The notes under the pieces are model-generated. The model was not told where the DNA came from. It made no database searches and saw only the letters and a list, made by a program, of their open reading frames with translations. A stretch of 6,091 nucleotides of DNA from Anaerolineales bacterium (GTDB taxonomy: Bacteria > Chloroflexota > Anaerolineae > 4572-78 > NAK82), in contig JAHELX010000389.1 of the NCBI GenBank assembly GCA_024643945.1, positions 1-6,091 on the forward strand, read 5' to 3'. Each line of letters begins with the position of its first letter. Position 1 is the stretch's first letter. The translations under genes and the position numbers were made by a program. Shown here piece by piece: positions 1 to 5,908 of the stretch.

Positions 1-1091
1 GCGGCGAAGATGGGCAGACGGGCCAGCCCCGCCTCCAGGGCCGGGATGCCGAATCCCTCACGCCGGCTGGGGAAGAGCAGCACATCGGCCAGGCGGTAAA
101 GGTCGGCCATCATCGCGTCGGTCACGTGCAAGGGTTGGCCCTCATCACCATACTCGTAAAGGAAATAGACACGCTCCGCTACCCCCAGTTCTTCCCGCAA
201 AGCCTGCAACGATTGCAGGTAGGTGATGTTGGTCGGATTGTGTGGGCCCGGCGGTCCGCTGACCACCAGAGTGGGATTTGGCTTGCGCAGCGCCCTTTGG
301 GTGCGGAGTGCCCTTTGGGTGCGGAGTGCTCTCTGGGTGTGATAGTTCAAGGCCGCCGTGACCCGTATCGCAAATTCGATGTTCTTGCGCCGGGTAATGC
401 GAGCCGGCAGCAGGAGGAACGGGTCGGCGGCCATCAGCTCCAGCTCCCCCACCAGCTTGCGAGTGGCAGGTTCCAACTTTAGAAATTCGGCCACATCGAC
501 ACCGGGATTGACGACCTCAATCTGATCCACCGGTAAGTCCAGGAGCGTCGCCAGGCGCGTGCGCCGATGGGCGGAGACGACGACGTAGCGCACGCCAGGC
601 CAGGGAGTACGCAGTAAATCCCAGGGATAGCCGGGATGCAGGTCGGGGGTGTAGAGCGCATCTTGCCAGGCGAAATCGTGGCACCAGGCAATAAAGCGAA
701 CCACGCCTTCATCGGCCAGGTGGCGCAGGGCAGCCGTCAGGGGCAGGTTTTTGTGCAAAGTGATGGCATTATGAACAATGCAGACATCAGCTTCAGCCAG
801 CAAAGGGCGCAAGTGATCCGATAGACGGTCGCGCACAGGGACGAAAGAGGGCGGCACCTCCCCCCTGGCCAACGCCTGGCCTACCGCCAACACCTCCGGG
901 TGACGGGAGTCGACCTCCGGAATGAGGTGAAAAGTCACCCCGGGATGAAAGGGGGCACCGCGCCCGGCAATGACGCTCACCGCGTAGCCGGCCCCGCTCA
1001 GCAGACGCGCGTGATGGTAGATCGTGCTCTCCACGCCGCCAACGACAGGTGGCGCGGCGTAGTGAAGCATGGCAACTCGCTTTACCGCCAC
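1..1091 (-). CDS. Glycosyltransferase, GT4-like (GT-B fold), 3' end cut by window edge
   Basis: Transfers a sugar from an activated nucleotide-sugar to an unknown acceptor, probably in the cytoplasm or at the inner membrane face. The frame is open for 363 residues and runs off the left edge. Visible features: N-terminal Rossmann start with P-P-V-V-G-G-V-E (residues 14-21), a C-H-D-F-A-W block (137-142), the donor-phosphate motif R-I-T-R-R-K-N (231-237), and the C-terminal E-G-F-G-I-P-A-L-E (E345 and E353, the E-x7-E motif of family 4). Perhaps 60-80 C-terminal residues are missing, judged from family length. Start: GTG at 1091 is preferred because AGGAG lies 9 bases upstream and it gives the usual K-R-V-A-M-L-H strand; an ATG at 1070 is the alternative. 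Odd feature: three tandem TQRALR repeats at residues 252-269. It follows the YihY-type gene after 104 bases. Family assignment is firm; donor and acceptor are unknown. Confidence 0.93.
   Translation of the reverse strand, partial: MAVKRVAMLHYAAPPVVGGVESTIYHHARLLSGAGYAVSVIAGRGAPFHPGVTFHLIPEVDSRHPEVLAVGQALARGEVPPSFVPVRDRLSDHLRPLLAEADVCIVHNAITLHKNLPLTAALRHLADEGVVRFIAWCHDFAWQDALYTPDLHPGYPWDLLRTPWPGVRYVVVSAHRRTRLATLLDLPVDQIEVVNPGVDVAEFLKLEPATRKLVGELELMAADPFLLLPARITRRKNIEFAIRVTAALNYHTQRALRTQRALRTQRALRKPNPTLVVSGPPGPHNPTNITYLQSLQALREELGVAERVYFLYEYGDEGQPLHVTDAMMADLYRLADVLLFPSRREGFGIPALEAGLARLPIFA
285..338 (-). repeat. In-frame 18-bp tandem repeat, three copies, inside the glycosyltransferase gene
   Basis: Units at 285-302, 303-320 and 321-338. 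On the coding strand each reads ACC-CA(A/G)-(A/C)G(A/G)-GC(A/G)-CT(C/G)-CGC and encodes T-Q-R-A-L-R, so the protein is identical while a few bases differ. The repeat sits between the R/K motif helix and the next beta strand (L-V-V-S-G-P), in the loop region after the first helix of the C-terminal domain. Relatives usually have a short polar linker here. The unit length, a multiple of three, keeps the frame open. Confidence 0.9.
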
Positions 1092-1100
1092 CGAAACTTT

Positions 1101-1105
1101 CTCCT
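1101..1105 (-). promoter_or_regulatory. Ribosome binding site that supports the GTG start at 1091
   Basis: Minus strand reads AGGAG here, 9 bases before the GTG at 1091. The downstream ATG at 1070 has no comparable purine-rich site in its upstream bases (CGGTAAAGCGAGTTGCC), so this site decides in favour of the GTG start. Confidence 0.7.
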
Positions 1106-1135
1106 ATCAGTCGCGCTCTGAACCATCAGGCTACT

Positions 1136-1164
1136 GTCGGGGCAACCGCACGGGTTGCCCCGAC
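1136..1164. repeat. Perfect 12-bp GC-rich palindrome with 5-base loop between YihY-type and glycosyltransferase genes
   Basis: Arms 1136-1147 (gtcggggcaacc) and 1153-1164 (ggttgccccgac) pair without mismatch around the loop gcacg. It lies about 30 bases after the YihY-type stop codon. As RNA it would form a very stable stem, but no run of U follows on the minus strand (CAGTAGCC), so it is not a classic Rho-independent terminator. Stems built on a GGGGCAACC-type core are, to my recollection, a dispersed palindromic repeat of Chloroflexota and other environmental bacteria; that is inference. It could still slow transcription or protect the 3' end of the upstream message. Confidence 0.75.
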
Positions 1165-1195
1165 GACATTGTCCCATGTTCATTCAATGCCGGCA

Positions 1196-2074
1196 TCAAG
1201 TATGTTGAGCAATGGCTGCGCTCAGGTGTGCACCAAAGAGAATGATCAAACTCCCGAGATAGATCCAAAACATCAGGGCTATGATCGTCCCCAGCGAACC
1301 GTATACCAACTGATATTGGCCGAAGCCGCTGGTGAGGTACCAGGTAAATCCATCTTTGGCGAGTCCCCAAGCAATCGCAGCTACCAGCCCCCCTCCAAGA
1401 GCCGCCGACCACTTGACTTCTGTGTGCGGCACCCAGCGATACAAACTCAAAAATATGAGAAAGGTGAGGAGCCACGGAAGTGAGCTCGACAACAGGTTCA
1501 ACAGGTAGGTTTCGTAGCCTCCAAGCTCCTGGCGCAGAGGCAAGTCAAAACGAGATAAAATGTTCAAGATGGTGCTTGAAACAAATGACAGCGCCAACAG
1601 CAATGCCAGCACGCCCACCATGCCTACCCCCAATAAGCGCCTTTTCACAAAACCCCGCAATGTCGCTTTTTCCCAGGCCAGGTTGATATTGAAGGCGAGC
1701 GTGGTGAAAACACCTGAGGCAGACCATAACAGGCCGACGATGCCCACAATTCCCACGGTCCCCCGCAGATCCAGCACCTGTTGCAAGTTCTTTTGGATAA
1801 GCTGCTGGGAAAAAGGGAAGGCCTCTGCTGTATACTCAAGCACTGCCTGTTGGACCGCCTGCCTCTTTAACACAAAACTCCCGGCAGCGATCAGGACAAG
1901 CAGCAACGGAAAGAGAGAAAAAATCGTGTAATAAGCCATGCTGGCAGCCACTTCGGGGGCACGCGCCTCGCTGAAGCTTTGGAACGTGTGACCCAGAATG
2001 CTCAAAGAGCCGCCAGTGAGGTCGTTGATTCGGTTATAAACAGCATTGATCTTGTCTGTGAAGTTTCCTTTCAT
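1196..2074 (-). CDS. YihY/virulence factor BrkB family inner-membrane protein
   Basis: Polytopic inner-membrane protein of the YihY/BrkB (UPF0761) family; the molecular function of the family is not settled, and the old label ribonuclease BN for it was a mistake. At 292 residues it is the usual family length. After a short cytoplasmic N-terminus about six hydrophobic segments are visible, near residues 45-68, 104-129, 147-170, 190-212, 223-248 and 258-282. Family hallmarks are A-A-S-M-A-Y-Y-T-I-F-S-L-F-P (43-56), the Y-G-S-L-G-T block (258-263) and the W-I-Y-L-G-S-L-I-I-L-F-G-A-H (270-283) end of the last helix. The start ATG at 2074 has only a weak site (AGGT, 9 bases upstream). It begins 36 bases after the stop of the 421-residue glycosyltransferase, so it is probably cotranscribed with it. 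A transport role for the glycan cluster is possible but unsupported. Confidence 0.95.
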   Translation of the reverse strand: MKGNFTDKINAVYNRINDLTGGSLSILGHTFQSFSEARAPEVAASMAYYTIFSLFPLLLVLIAAGSFVLKRQAVQQAVLEYTAEAFPFSQQLIQKNLQQVLDLRGTVGIVGIVGLLWSASGVFTTLAFNINLAWEKATLRGFVKRRLLGVGMVGVLALLLALSFVSSTILNILSRFDLPLRQELGGYETYLLNLLSSSLPWLLTFLIFLSLYRWVPHTEVKWSAALGGGLVAAIAWGLAKDGFTWYLTSGFGQYQLVYGSLGTIIALMFWIYLGSLIILFGAHLSAAIAQHT

Positions 2075-2081
2075 TAGTGAA

Positions 2082-2110
2082 CTACCTGTGATCGTGATAT
2101 GTCTACCTGT
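2082..2110. repeat. Short direct repeat (8 bp, 21-bp period) upstream of the YihY-type gene
   Basis: The octamer ctacctgt occurs at 2082-2089 and again at 2103-2110, with start points 21 bases apart, i.e. two helical turns. The left copy overlaps the region where the ribosome binding site (minus strand ACAGGTAG) of the YihY-type gene must lie. It may be a regulator half-site pair or chance; I see no matching -35/-10 pair in this 36-base gap. Confidence 0.35.
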
Positions 2111-3376
2111 TCAATCGCCCAGGCTCTCGCTCATCAAAGCTACCAACTGCTTCTCCAACGTGCTGTATGAGTAGTAGCGGCGGCCCAGCTCGTAATTGTG
2201 TTCGACCATGTCGGCCACCAGGTCAGGGTCGCTCAGCACCTCCCGCGCCTGGCGAACGGTATCCTCGGTGATGAAGTCTGTGAAGCCGAGCACCTTGAAG
2301 CCTTTGGGGCGGATGTCGGTCATAAAAATCTCGTAGGTGCTGATCACGATGGGGCGCCGATAATAGATGGTCTCCAGGAAGGCATTGCCAAAGCCTTCCA
2401 CGGCAGAGGGATAGGTGACCAAATCCGCCTGCTGATACGCATCGGCCAGGGAGTAGACCTTTCGCCCTCCGGATGTCTGGCCGCGAGCATGACCGATTAC
2501 GTCGGAGGCAAACAGCACCTTCACACCTATAAGTTGGGCATAATCCCGGAGATAGGTTGCATAGGCAGTGCCCTCGTCGCCGGAGGCGTGGGAGATCAAG
2601 AGGACACACCCCAGATCCAGGCGGCGGGTCAGCTCGATGGCATGTTCGATGCGCTTGCGGGGGACAATCCGTGTGGGCTGGAGCAACAGGTACTCGTCAG
2701 GCTGAACGCCCAAGGCGGAGCGGAGGTCGACGGCATAAGCATCCGGATCGGGCGGTGATGAGTCGAAGTCCATCACGTTGGGTATCAGCCTCGACGTGTC
2801 GCCGGTGCGCAGCGCCAACTGGCGAGCGGCGTAGGAGTTGATGACCACGTGACGGACAGAGGGCAAAATGGGTGGAAAAGCTCCCATCTGGTAGTCGGAG
2901 GCTGCGCTGACTTTAAAGCGTGAGCGTTCCCAGGCGAAGTCATGGTGATGGGCAATGGTGGGGGTGTTGGTCTCCGCGATCAATTCTGTTATCGCCAATC
3001 CCAGAGGGACGTTCATAGGCAGTGCCAGCGCATTCTCGACAATCAGCAACTCCAGGTCGAAGGTGTGCACGAACTTATACAAATGTGTCTTCAGATGGTC
3101 CTTGAGCCTCTCGACCGTGTGTGAAGTTTCGTGGGAACGGGTGTAGTCGTCGAAGAGGTCAGCGGTGAGGGCCGTGATCTCGGGGTGATCGAAGTGGGCC
3201 TCGGCCACCACGTAGCTGCGCTCCTCCGGCCACTCCGATTCACCGGCGAAGTAGAAACATTCGTAGCCGAGCCTGGTCAGCATGTCCGACCACTTGCGCG
3301 TTTCCAGCGAGACGCCGTCCGTACCCGCCAGGCGGGTAGATACGAACCCGATCCGTCGCTTTTTAACGTTGCTCAT
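2111..3376 (-). CDS. Glycosyltransferase, GT4-like, paralogue A (421 aa)
   Basis: Retaining-type GT-B glycosyltransferase by family resemblance; it should move a sugar from a nucleotide-sugar donor to an unknown acceptor in the cytoplasm. N-terminal domain: strand R-I-G-F-V-S-T followed by R-L-A-G-T-D-G-V-S-L-E (15-25), N-A-L-A-L-P-M-N-V-P-L-G (115-126), and H-H-H-D-F-A-W-E-R (143-151). C-terminal domain: P-T-R-I-V-P-R-K-R-I-E (234-244, R236 and K241 in the donor-phosphate site), S-H-A-S-G-D-E-G (262-269), and E-G-F-G-N-A-F-L-E (327-335, E-x7-E). There is no signal peptide or membrane helix. The ATG at 3376 has GGAGG (3382-3386) 5 bases upstream. It is a clear paralogue of the gene at 3601-4848 along its full length. 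Downstream, the YihY-type gene follows after 36 bases. Exact product unknown; a role in a glycoside compatible solute, polysaccharide or glycolipid are all possible. Confidence 0.93.
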   Translation of the reverse strand: MSNVKKRRIGFVSTRLAGTDGVSLETRKWSDMLTRLGYECFYFAGESEWPEERSYVVAEAHFDHPEITALTADLFDDYTRSHETSHTVERLKDHLKTHLYKFVHTFDLELLIVENALALPMNVPLGLAITELIAETNTPTIAHHHDFAWERSRFKVSAASDYQMGAFPPILPSVRHVVINSYAARQLALRTGDTSRLIPNVMDFDSSPPDPDAYAVDLRSALGVQPDEYLLLQPTRIVPRKRIEHAIELTRRLDLGCVLLISHASGDEGTAYATYLRDYAQLIGVKVLFASDVIGHARGQTSGGRKVYSLADAYQQADLVTYPSAVEGFGNAFLETIYYRRPIVISTYEIFMTDIRPKGFKVLGFTDFITEDTVRQAREVLSDPDLVADMVEHNYELGRRYYSYSTLEKQLVALMSESLGD

Positions 3377-3381
3377 CTCAA

Positions 3382-3386
3382 CCTCC
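3382..3386 (-). promoter_or_regulatory. Ribosome binding site of the 421-residue glycosyltransferase
   Basis: Minus strand GGAGG, 5 bases before the ATG at 3376. It fixes this start against in-frame alternatives and indicates efficient translation. Confidence 0.7.
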
Positions 3387-3428
3387 GTGACATACGCTCA
3401 GAACACGTAACTATCTTGACAATACCAC

Positions 3429-3434
3429 ATTAAA
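3429..3434 (-). promoter_or_regulatory. Possible -10 element before the 421-residue glycosyltransferase (weak)
   Basis: Minus strand TTTAAT, five of six matches to TATAAT, 52 bases before the ATG. Its surroundings (ATGCGTTTAAT) match the -10 region of the other paralogue (ATGCGTATAAT) at 10 of 11 positions. No good -35 is seen 16-18 bases upstream, so a separate promoter here is only a suggestion. Confidence 0.3.
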
Positions 3435-3470
3435 CGCATGTTCCATAATGAAGCCCAGTTCCGCCCAGAA

Positions 3471-3580
3471 GTCATTCCGAATGAAATGAGGAATCCCTGA
3501 GGCGTGGCGTGAGAATGAGCCATCGAGGCGCCAAGAGCAATGGATGGCCTTAGGGATTTCTCGCTCTCGCTCGAAATGAC
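3471..3580. repeat. MITE-like inverted-repeat element in the gap between the two glycosyltransferase paralogues
   Basis: Imperfect terminal inverted repeats: left arm 3471-3503 starts gtcattccgaatgaaatgag and right arm 3547-3580, read on the other strand, starts gtcatttcgagcgagagcga; both then run into an atccct(a/g)aggc core. About 23 of 33 positions agree by eye, with one gap. The 43-base centre holds no gene. This GTCATT-C-GA...GAATCC / GGATTTCTCGCTC...GAAATGAC form resembles non-coding dispersed repeats that I recall from Chloroflexota and other phyla and which generate false short ORFs. No transposase and no clear target-site duplication is visible. The rest of the 224-base gap (3377-3470 and 3581-3600) holds only a ribosome binding site and a weak -10 candidate. 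Confidence 0.7.
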
Positions 3581-3600
3581 AATCCAAAACAACGCATCGT

Positions 3601-4848
3601 TCAATAATTGGCGATAAGATCTCGTAACTTACGCTCAAGAACCTCAAGAGAGAAATGCTCCTGAGCAATGGCGTAGTTCTTCTCGGCCATGGCCTTTGCC
3701 TGCTCCGGAGCTTTCAGCAGCTCACGCGTTCTTTCTACGGCGGCGGCGTCCACAAAACCGTCCAACTCGATAAACTCAAAGCCTAAGGGCCTGATGTCGG
3801 CATTGTAGACCGGGTAGCGATTGACCACAACCGGACGCTTGAAATAAACAGCTTCCAACAAGGCATTGCCGAAACCCTCGTAGGTACTGGGATAGGTGAC
3901 CAGGTCGGCGTGGGGATAGGCATCCCACAAGGAATAGATCTTATGACCGTCAATTTTCGACCGCTCGCTGCCGATCATATGGTCAATCAAGCGCAGGTCG
4001 ACTTTCATGACGGCGGCCTCGCGCTTGAGCCAGTGCCAGTACTCCAATCCTTCATCGTGGGCGCGATGGGTGATGAAGATGCGTGCATTCGGGAGCTCCA
4101 GGCGATTTACCAGCTCCAGCGCCAACTCGATCCCCTTGCGCTGGATGACGCGTGTCGGCTGCAGGATGAAAAAATCCTCCGGGGTGAGGCCCAGCACCTG
4201 CCGAAAGTCGCGATTGTAGGTGTCAATCCCCGGCGCTGGCGTGGCGAAGTCGTGCACATTGGGGATGACGACGGAGTCGATGCCACGACGGGCCTTGAGA
4301 CGGTGCTGGGCAATGGTGTTGATAGTAACATGTTGAATGCTCGGGAGTTTGGCTGGGAAGGTCGTATCCAGGAGGTCTAAGATGGCGTTGGTCTGATAAC
4401 GCTGGCGCTCCCAAAAGAAATCGTGGTGATGGGCAATGGTCTTGATGCCCAACTCAGCGATCAACCCGGTGAGGCAAACGCCCAGCGGGAGATTCATCGG
4501 AATCGTCAGGGCGTTTTGCACGATAATCAGGTCGAGCCGGTTCGAGCGAATGAAGTGACGCAAAGGAGCCCGAATCTCGTCGGCCGTGGCATAGATCGCA
4601 TCCCGCAGTTTCTCGCCATCCCGTTCGGAGTGAACGCTAAAGGCACGCTGGCTCAGCCGCACGATGGATTGATGCTCGAAGTGCAATTTTGGAATCAAGG
4701 TGCCGCCACTGGCGTAGCCGCCCAGTTCGCCCGCACAGAAGGACAGATCGTGCCCCATACGCCGCCGCAGCACCCATGCCCACCTCTCTACTTCCAGCGA
4801 GACGCCGTCGGTCCCATTCAGACGCGTTGAGATAAAGCCAATTCGCAT
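3601..4848 (-). CDS. Glycosyltransferase, GT4-like, paralogue B (415 aa)
   Basis: GT-B glycosyltransferase with the same layout as its neighbour at 2111-3376. N-terminal domain: M-R-I-G-F-I-S-T-R-L followed by N-G-T-D-G-V-S-L-E (11-19), N-A-L-T-I-P-M-N-L-P-L-G (112-123), H-H-H-D-F-F-W-E-R (140-148). C-terminal domain: P-T-R-V-I-Q-R-K-G-I-E (231-241, R233 and K238), T-H-R-A-H-D-E-G (260-267), E-G-F-G-N-A-L-L-E (324-332, E-x7-E) and D-I-R-P-L-G-F (351-357), which is D-I-R-P-K-G-F in the paralogue. Soluble, with no signal peptide. The ATG at 4848 gives the first beta strand at once, as usual for this family; the site AAAGGGA (4856-4862) lies 7 bases upstream. It is first in the block downstream of a good promoter (4935-4963). 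The divergence between the paralogues suggests different acceptors or donors acting in sequence, which is inference. Confidence 0.93.
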   Translation of the reverse strand: MRIGFISTRLNGTDGVSLEVERWAWVLRRRMGHDLSFCAGELGGYASGGTLIPKLHFEHQSIVRLSQRAFSVHSERDGEKLRDAIYATADEIRAPLRHFIRSNRLDLIIVQNALTIPMNLPLGVCLTGLIAELGIKTIAHHHDFFWERQRYQTNAILDLLDTTFPAKLPSIQHVTINTIAQHRLKARRGIDSVVIPNVHDFATPAPGIDTYNRDFRQVLGLTPEDFFILQPTRVIQRKGIELALELVNRLELPNARIFITHRAHDEGLEYWHWLKREAAVMKVDLRLIDHMIGSERSKIDGHKIYSLWDAYPHADLVTYPSTYEGFGNALLEAVYFKRPVVVNRYPVYNADIRPLGFEFIELDGFVDAAAVERTRELLKAPEQAKAMAEKNYAIAQEHFSLEVLERKLRDLIANY

Positions 4849-4934
4849 ACGTTGGTCCCTTTCTCGACAACAGGGATTCGGCCCGAGAGGTGAAAGGCCC
4901 CGCCTAACCCTATCGAGCCATGACTGCTTTCAAA

Positions 4935-4963
4935 ATTATACGCATTTGAAGGACCAAAGGCAA
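4935..4963 (-). promoter_or_regulatory. Sigma-70-type promoter driving the glycosyltransferase block
   Basis: On the minus strand, -35 TTGCCT (4958-4963, four of six matches) and -10 TATAAT (4935-4940, perfect) are separated by 17 bases. The predicted transcript start is near 4928, giving an untranslated leader of about 80 bases before the ATG at 4848. The -35 starts only 6 bases past the stop codon of the MalG-type gene, so the glycosyltransferase genes can be expressed independently of the transporter operon. No terminator hairpin with a T run is visible between the two, so read-through is also possible. Confidence 0.7.
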
Positions 4964-4969
4964 GGCTAA

Positions 4970-5896
4970 TTACCCTTTCACACCTCCGGCGGCCAGACCT
5001 TGTTCAAGGAAGCGTTCCAACCCCAGGAAGAGAATGATGACCGGCAAAGTCATAATGGTTGAGGCGGCCATCACCACGTTGGGACGCGGGCTGGGGTCGT
5101 TGTAAATGGCATTGATCTTGATGGGCATGGTAAATATATCGGGGTTGTTCAGGAACACCAGGGCATACAGAAACTCATTCCAGGCGATCATAAAGGTGTA
5201 GATAGCCACCGAGACCAGCGCCGGAACGGCCAGCGGGAGGGTGATGCGCCAGATAACGCCCATTCGACTACAGCCATCAATCAACCCCGCCTGCTCGATC
5301 TCGGAGGGGATGGTGCGGAAGTAGTTGGCCAGCATATACAGCGCCACCGGAAGCGTCTGGGCCAGGTAGGTCACAATCAGCACCGCCAGGTTATCCTGCA
5401 CGTCGAAGCCGATCCGATCCCCAATCTGGGCCAGCATGGCAAAGAGGGGGATAATCAGCAAGATACCCGGGAACAAATAGATCATCAAGATGCTGTTGAG
5501 CAGCAGTTCCTTGCCTCGAAACTTCAATCGGGCCACGGCATAGGAGCCCAATACCGAGAGGATCACGGCCACGATCGCCGTCGGGACAGCTACCTTGATG
5601 CTGTTGAGGACATTGATGCCAAAGTCCTGATAGCTGGGGTTGTTGGGCTCGAACAGCTCCCGATAGGCCTCCAGCCGCAGGCCAGCGGGGACATAGACAG
5701 GCTCGCGGCCGCCGATCTCCAGACGAGTTTTAAAGGACGAACTGACCATCCAGTAAAAAGGGAACAGAATACTCACCAGAAAAAAAGTCAGGGTTATGGC
5801 AAAAATAAACTGGGACAGGCTGAAACGGCGTGCCAGGTGATCGATAAAATTCAGATTGTCATCTCGCGGAGAACGGACGGATTGGTAGTCGGTCAT
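4970..5896 (-). CDS. Carbohydrate ABC transporter permease, MalG type
   Basis: One of the two membrane subunits of a CUT1-type ABC importer that takes up a sugar or glycoside with the help of a periplasmic or lipoprotein binding protein and a cytoplasmic ATPase. Length 308 residues, slightly longer than typical because of about 27 polar N-terminal residues. Six hydrophobic segments are seen near 28-50, 97-122, 131-158, 168-192, 222-247 and 276-295. The EAA loop that docks to the ATPase is present: S-E-I-E-Q-A-G-L-I-D-G (198-208) with I-T-L-P at 218-221. The F-P-F-Y-W-M-V-S-S-S-F-K block (45-56) and the C-terminal L-E-Q-G-L-A-A-G-G-V-K-G are typical of MalG relatives. The start at 5896 has GGGAGG 5 bases upstream. 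It follows the MalF-type gene by 12 bases, so it is translated from the same operon. The substrate cannot be told from the permease. Confidence 0.96.
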   Translation of the reverse strand: MTDYQSVRSPRDDNLNFIDHLARRFSLSQFIFAITLTFFLVSILFPFYWMVSSSFKTRLEIGGREPVYVPAGLRLEAYRELFEPNNPSYQDFGINVLNSIKVAVPTAIVAVILSVLGSYAVARLKFRGKELLLNSILMIYLFPGILLIIPLFAMLAQIGDRIGFDVQDNLAVLIVTYLAQTLPVALYMLANYFRTIPSEIEQAGLIDGCSRMGVIWRITLPLAVPALVSVAIYTFMIAWNEFLYALVFLNNPDIFTMPIKINAIYNDPSPRPNVVMAASTIMTLPVIILFLGLERFLEQGLAAGGVKG

Positions 5897-5901
5897 GGTA
5901 C

Positions 5902-5907
5902 CCTCCC
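5902..5907 (-). promoter_or_regulatory. Ribosome binding site of the MalG-type permease
   Basis: Minus strand GGGAGG, 5 bases before the ATG at 5896 and immediately after the MalF-type stop codon. The tight packing supports operon expression. Confidence 0.7.
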
Positions 5908-5908
5908 T

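Noticed and set aside
285..338. CRISPR-like repeat
   Set aside because: The three 18-bp units are directly adjacent without spacers and lie in frame inside a gene.
1..1091. Left-edge glycosyltransferase as a broken pseudogene
   Set aside because: I translated it base by base from the GTG at 1091 to the edge: the frame stays open and all motifs (R231, K236, E345, E353) fall in the same frame, so it is only cut by the window edge.
1136..1164. Rho-independent terminator
   Set aside because: The stem is strong but no T run follows it on the minus strand, nor on the plus strand (gacattgtccc).
1049..1483. Plus-strand open frame of 144 codons
   Set aside because: It runs antisense to the YihY-type gene and the start of the glycosyltransferase; its translation has no recognisable motif or hydrophobic pattern and the minus-strand genes explain the region.
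2198..2758. Plus-strand open frame of 186 codons
   Set aside because: Antisense shadow of the 421-residue glycosyltransferase, which has full family motifs in this stretch.
3377..3428. A TTGTCA hexamer (minus strand) as the -35 of a second promoter before the 421-residue gene
   Set aside because: No acceptable -10 hexamer lies 16-18 bases downstream.
3398..3668. Short minus-strand open frames covering the intergenic gap (68 and 85 codons)
   Set aside because: They read through the inverted-repeat element and give the low-complexity type of peptide such repeats give; one overlaps the end of the 415-residue gene. No family similarity.
3910..4830. Plus-strand open frames of 135-156 codons
   Set aside because: Antisense shadows of the 415-residue glycosyltransferase.
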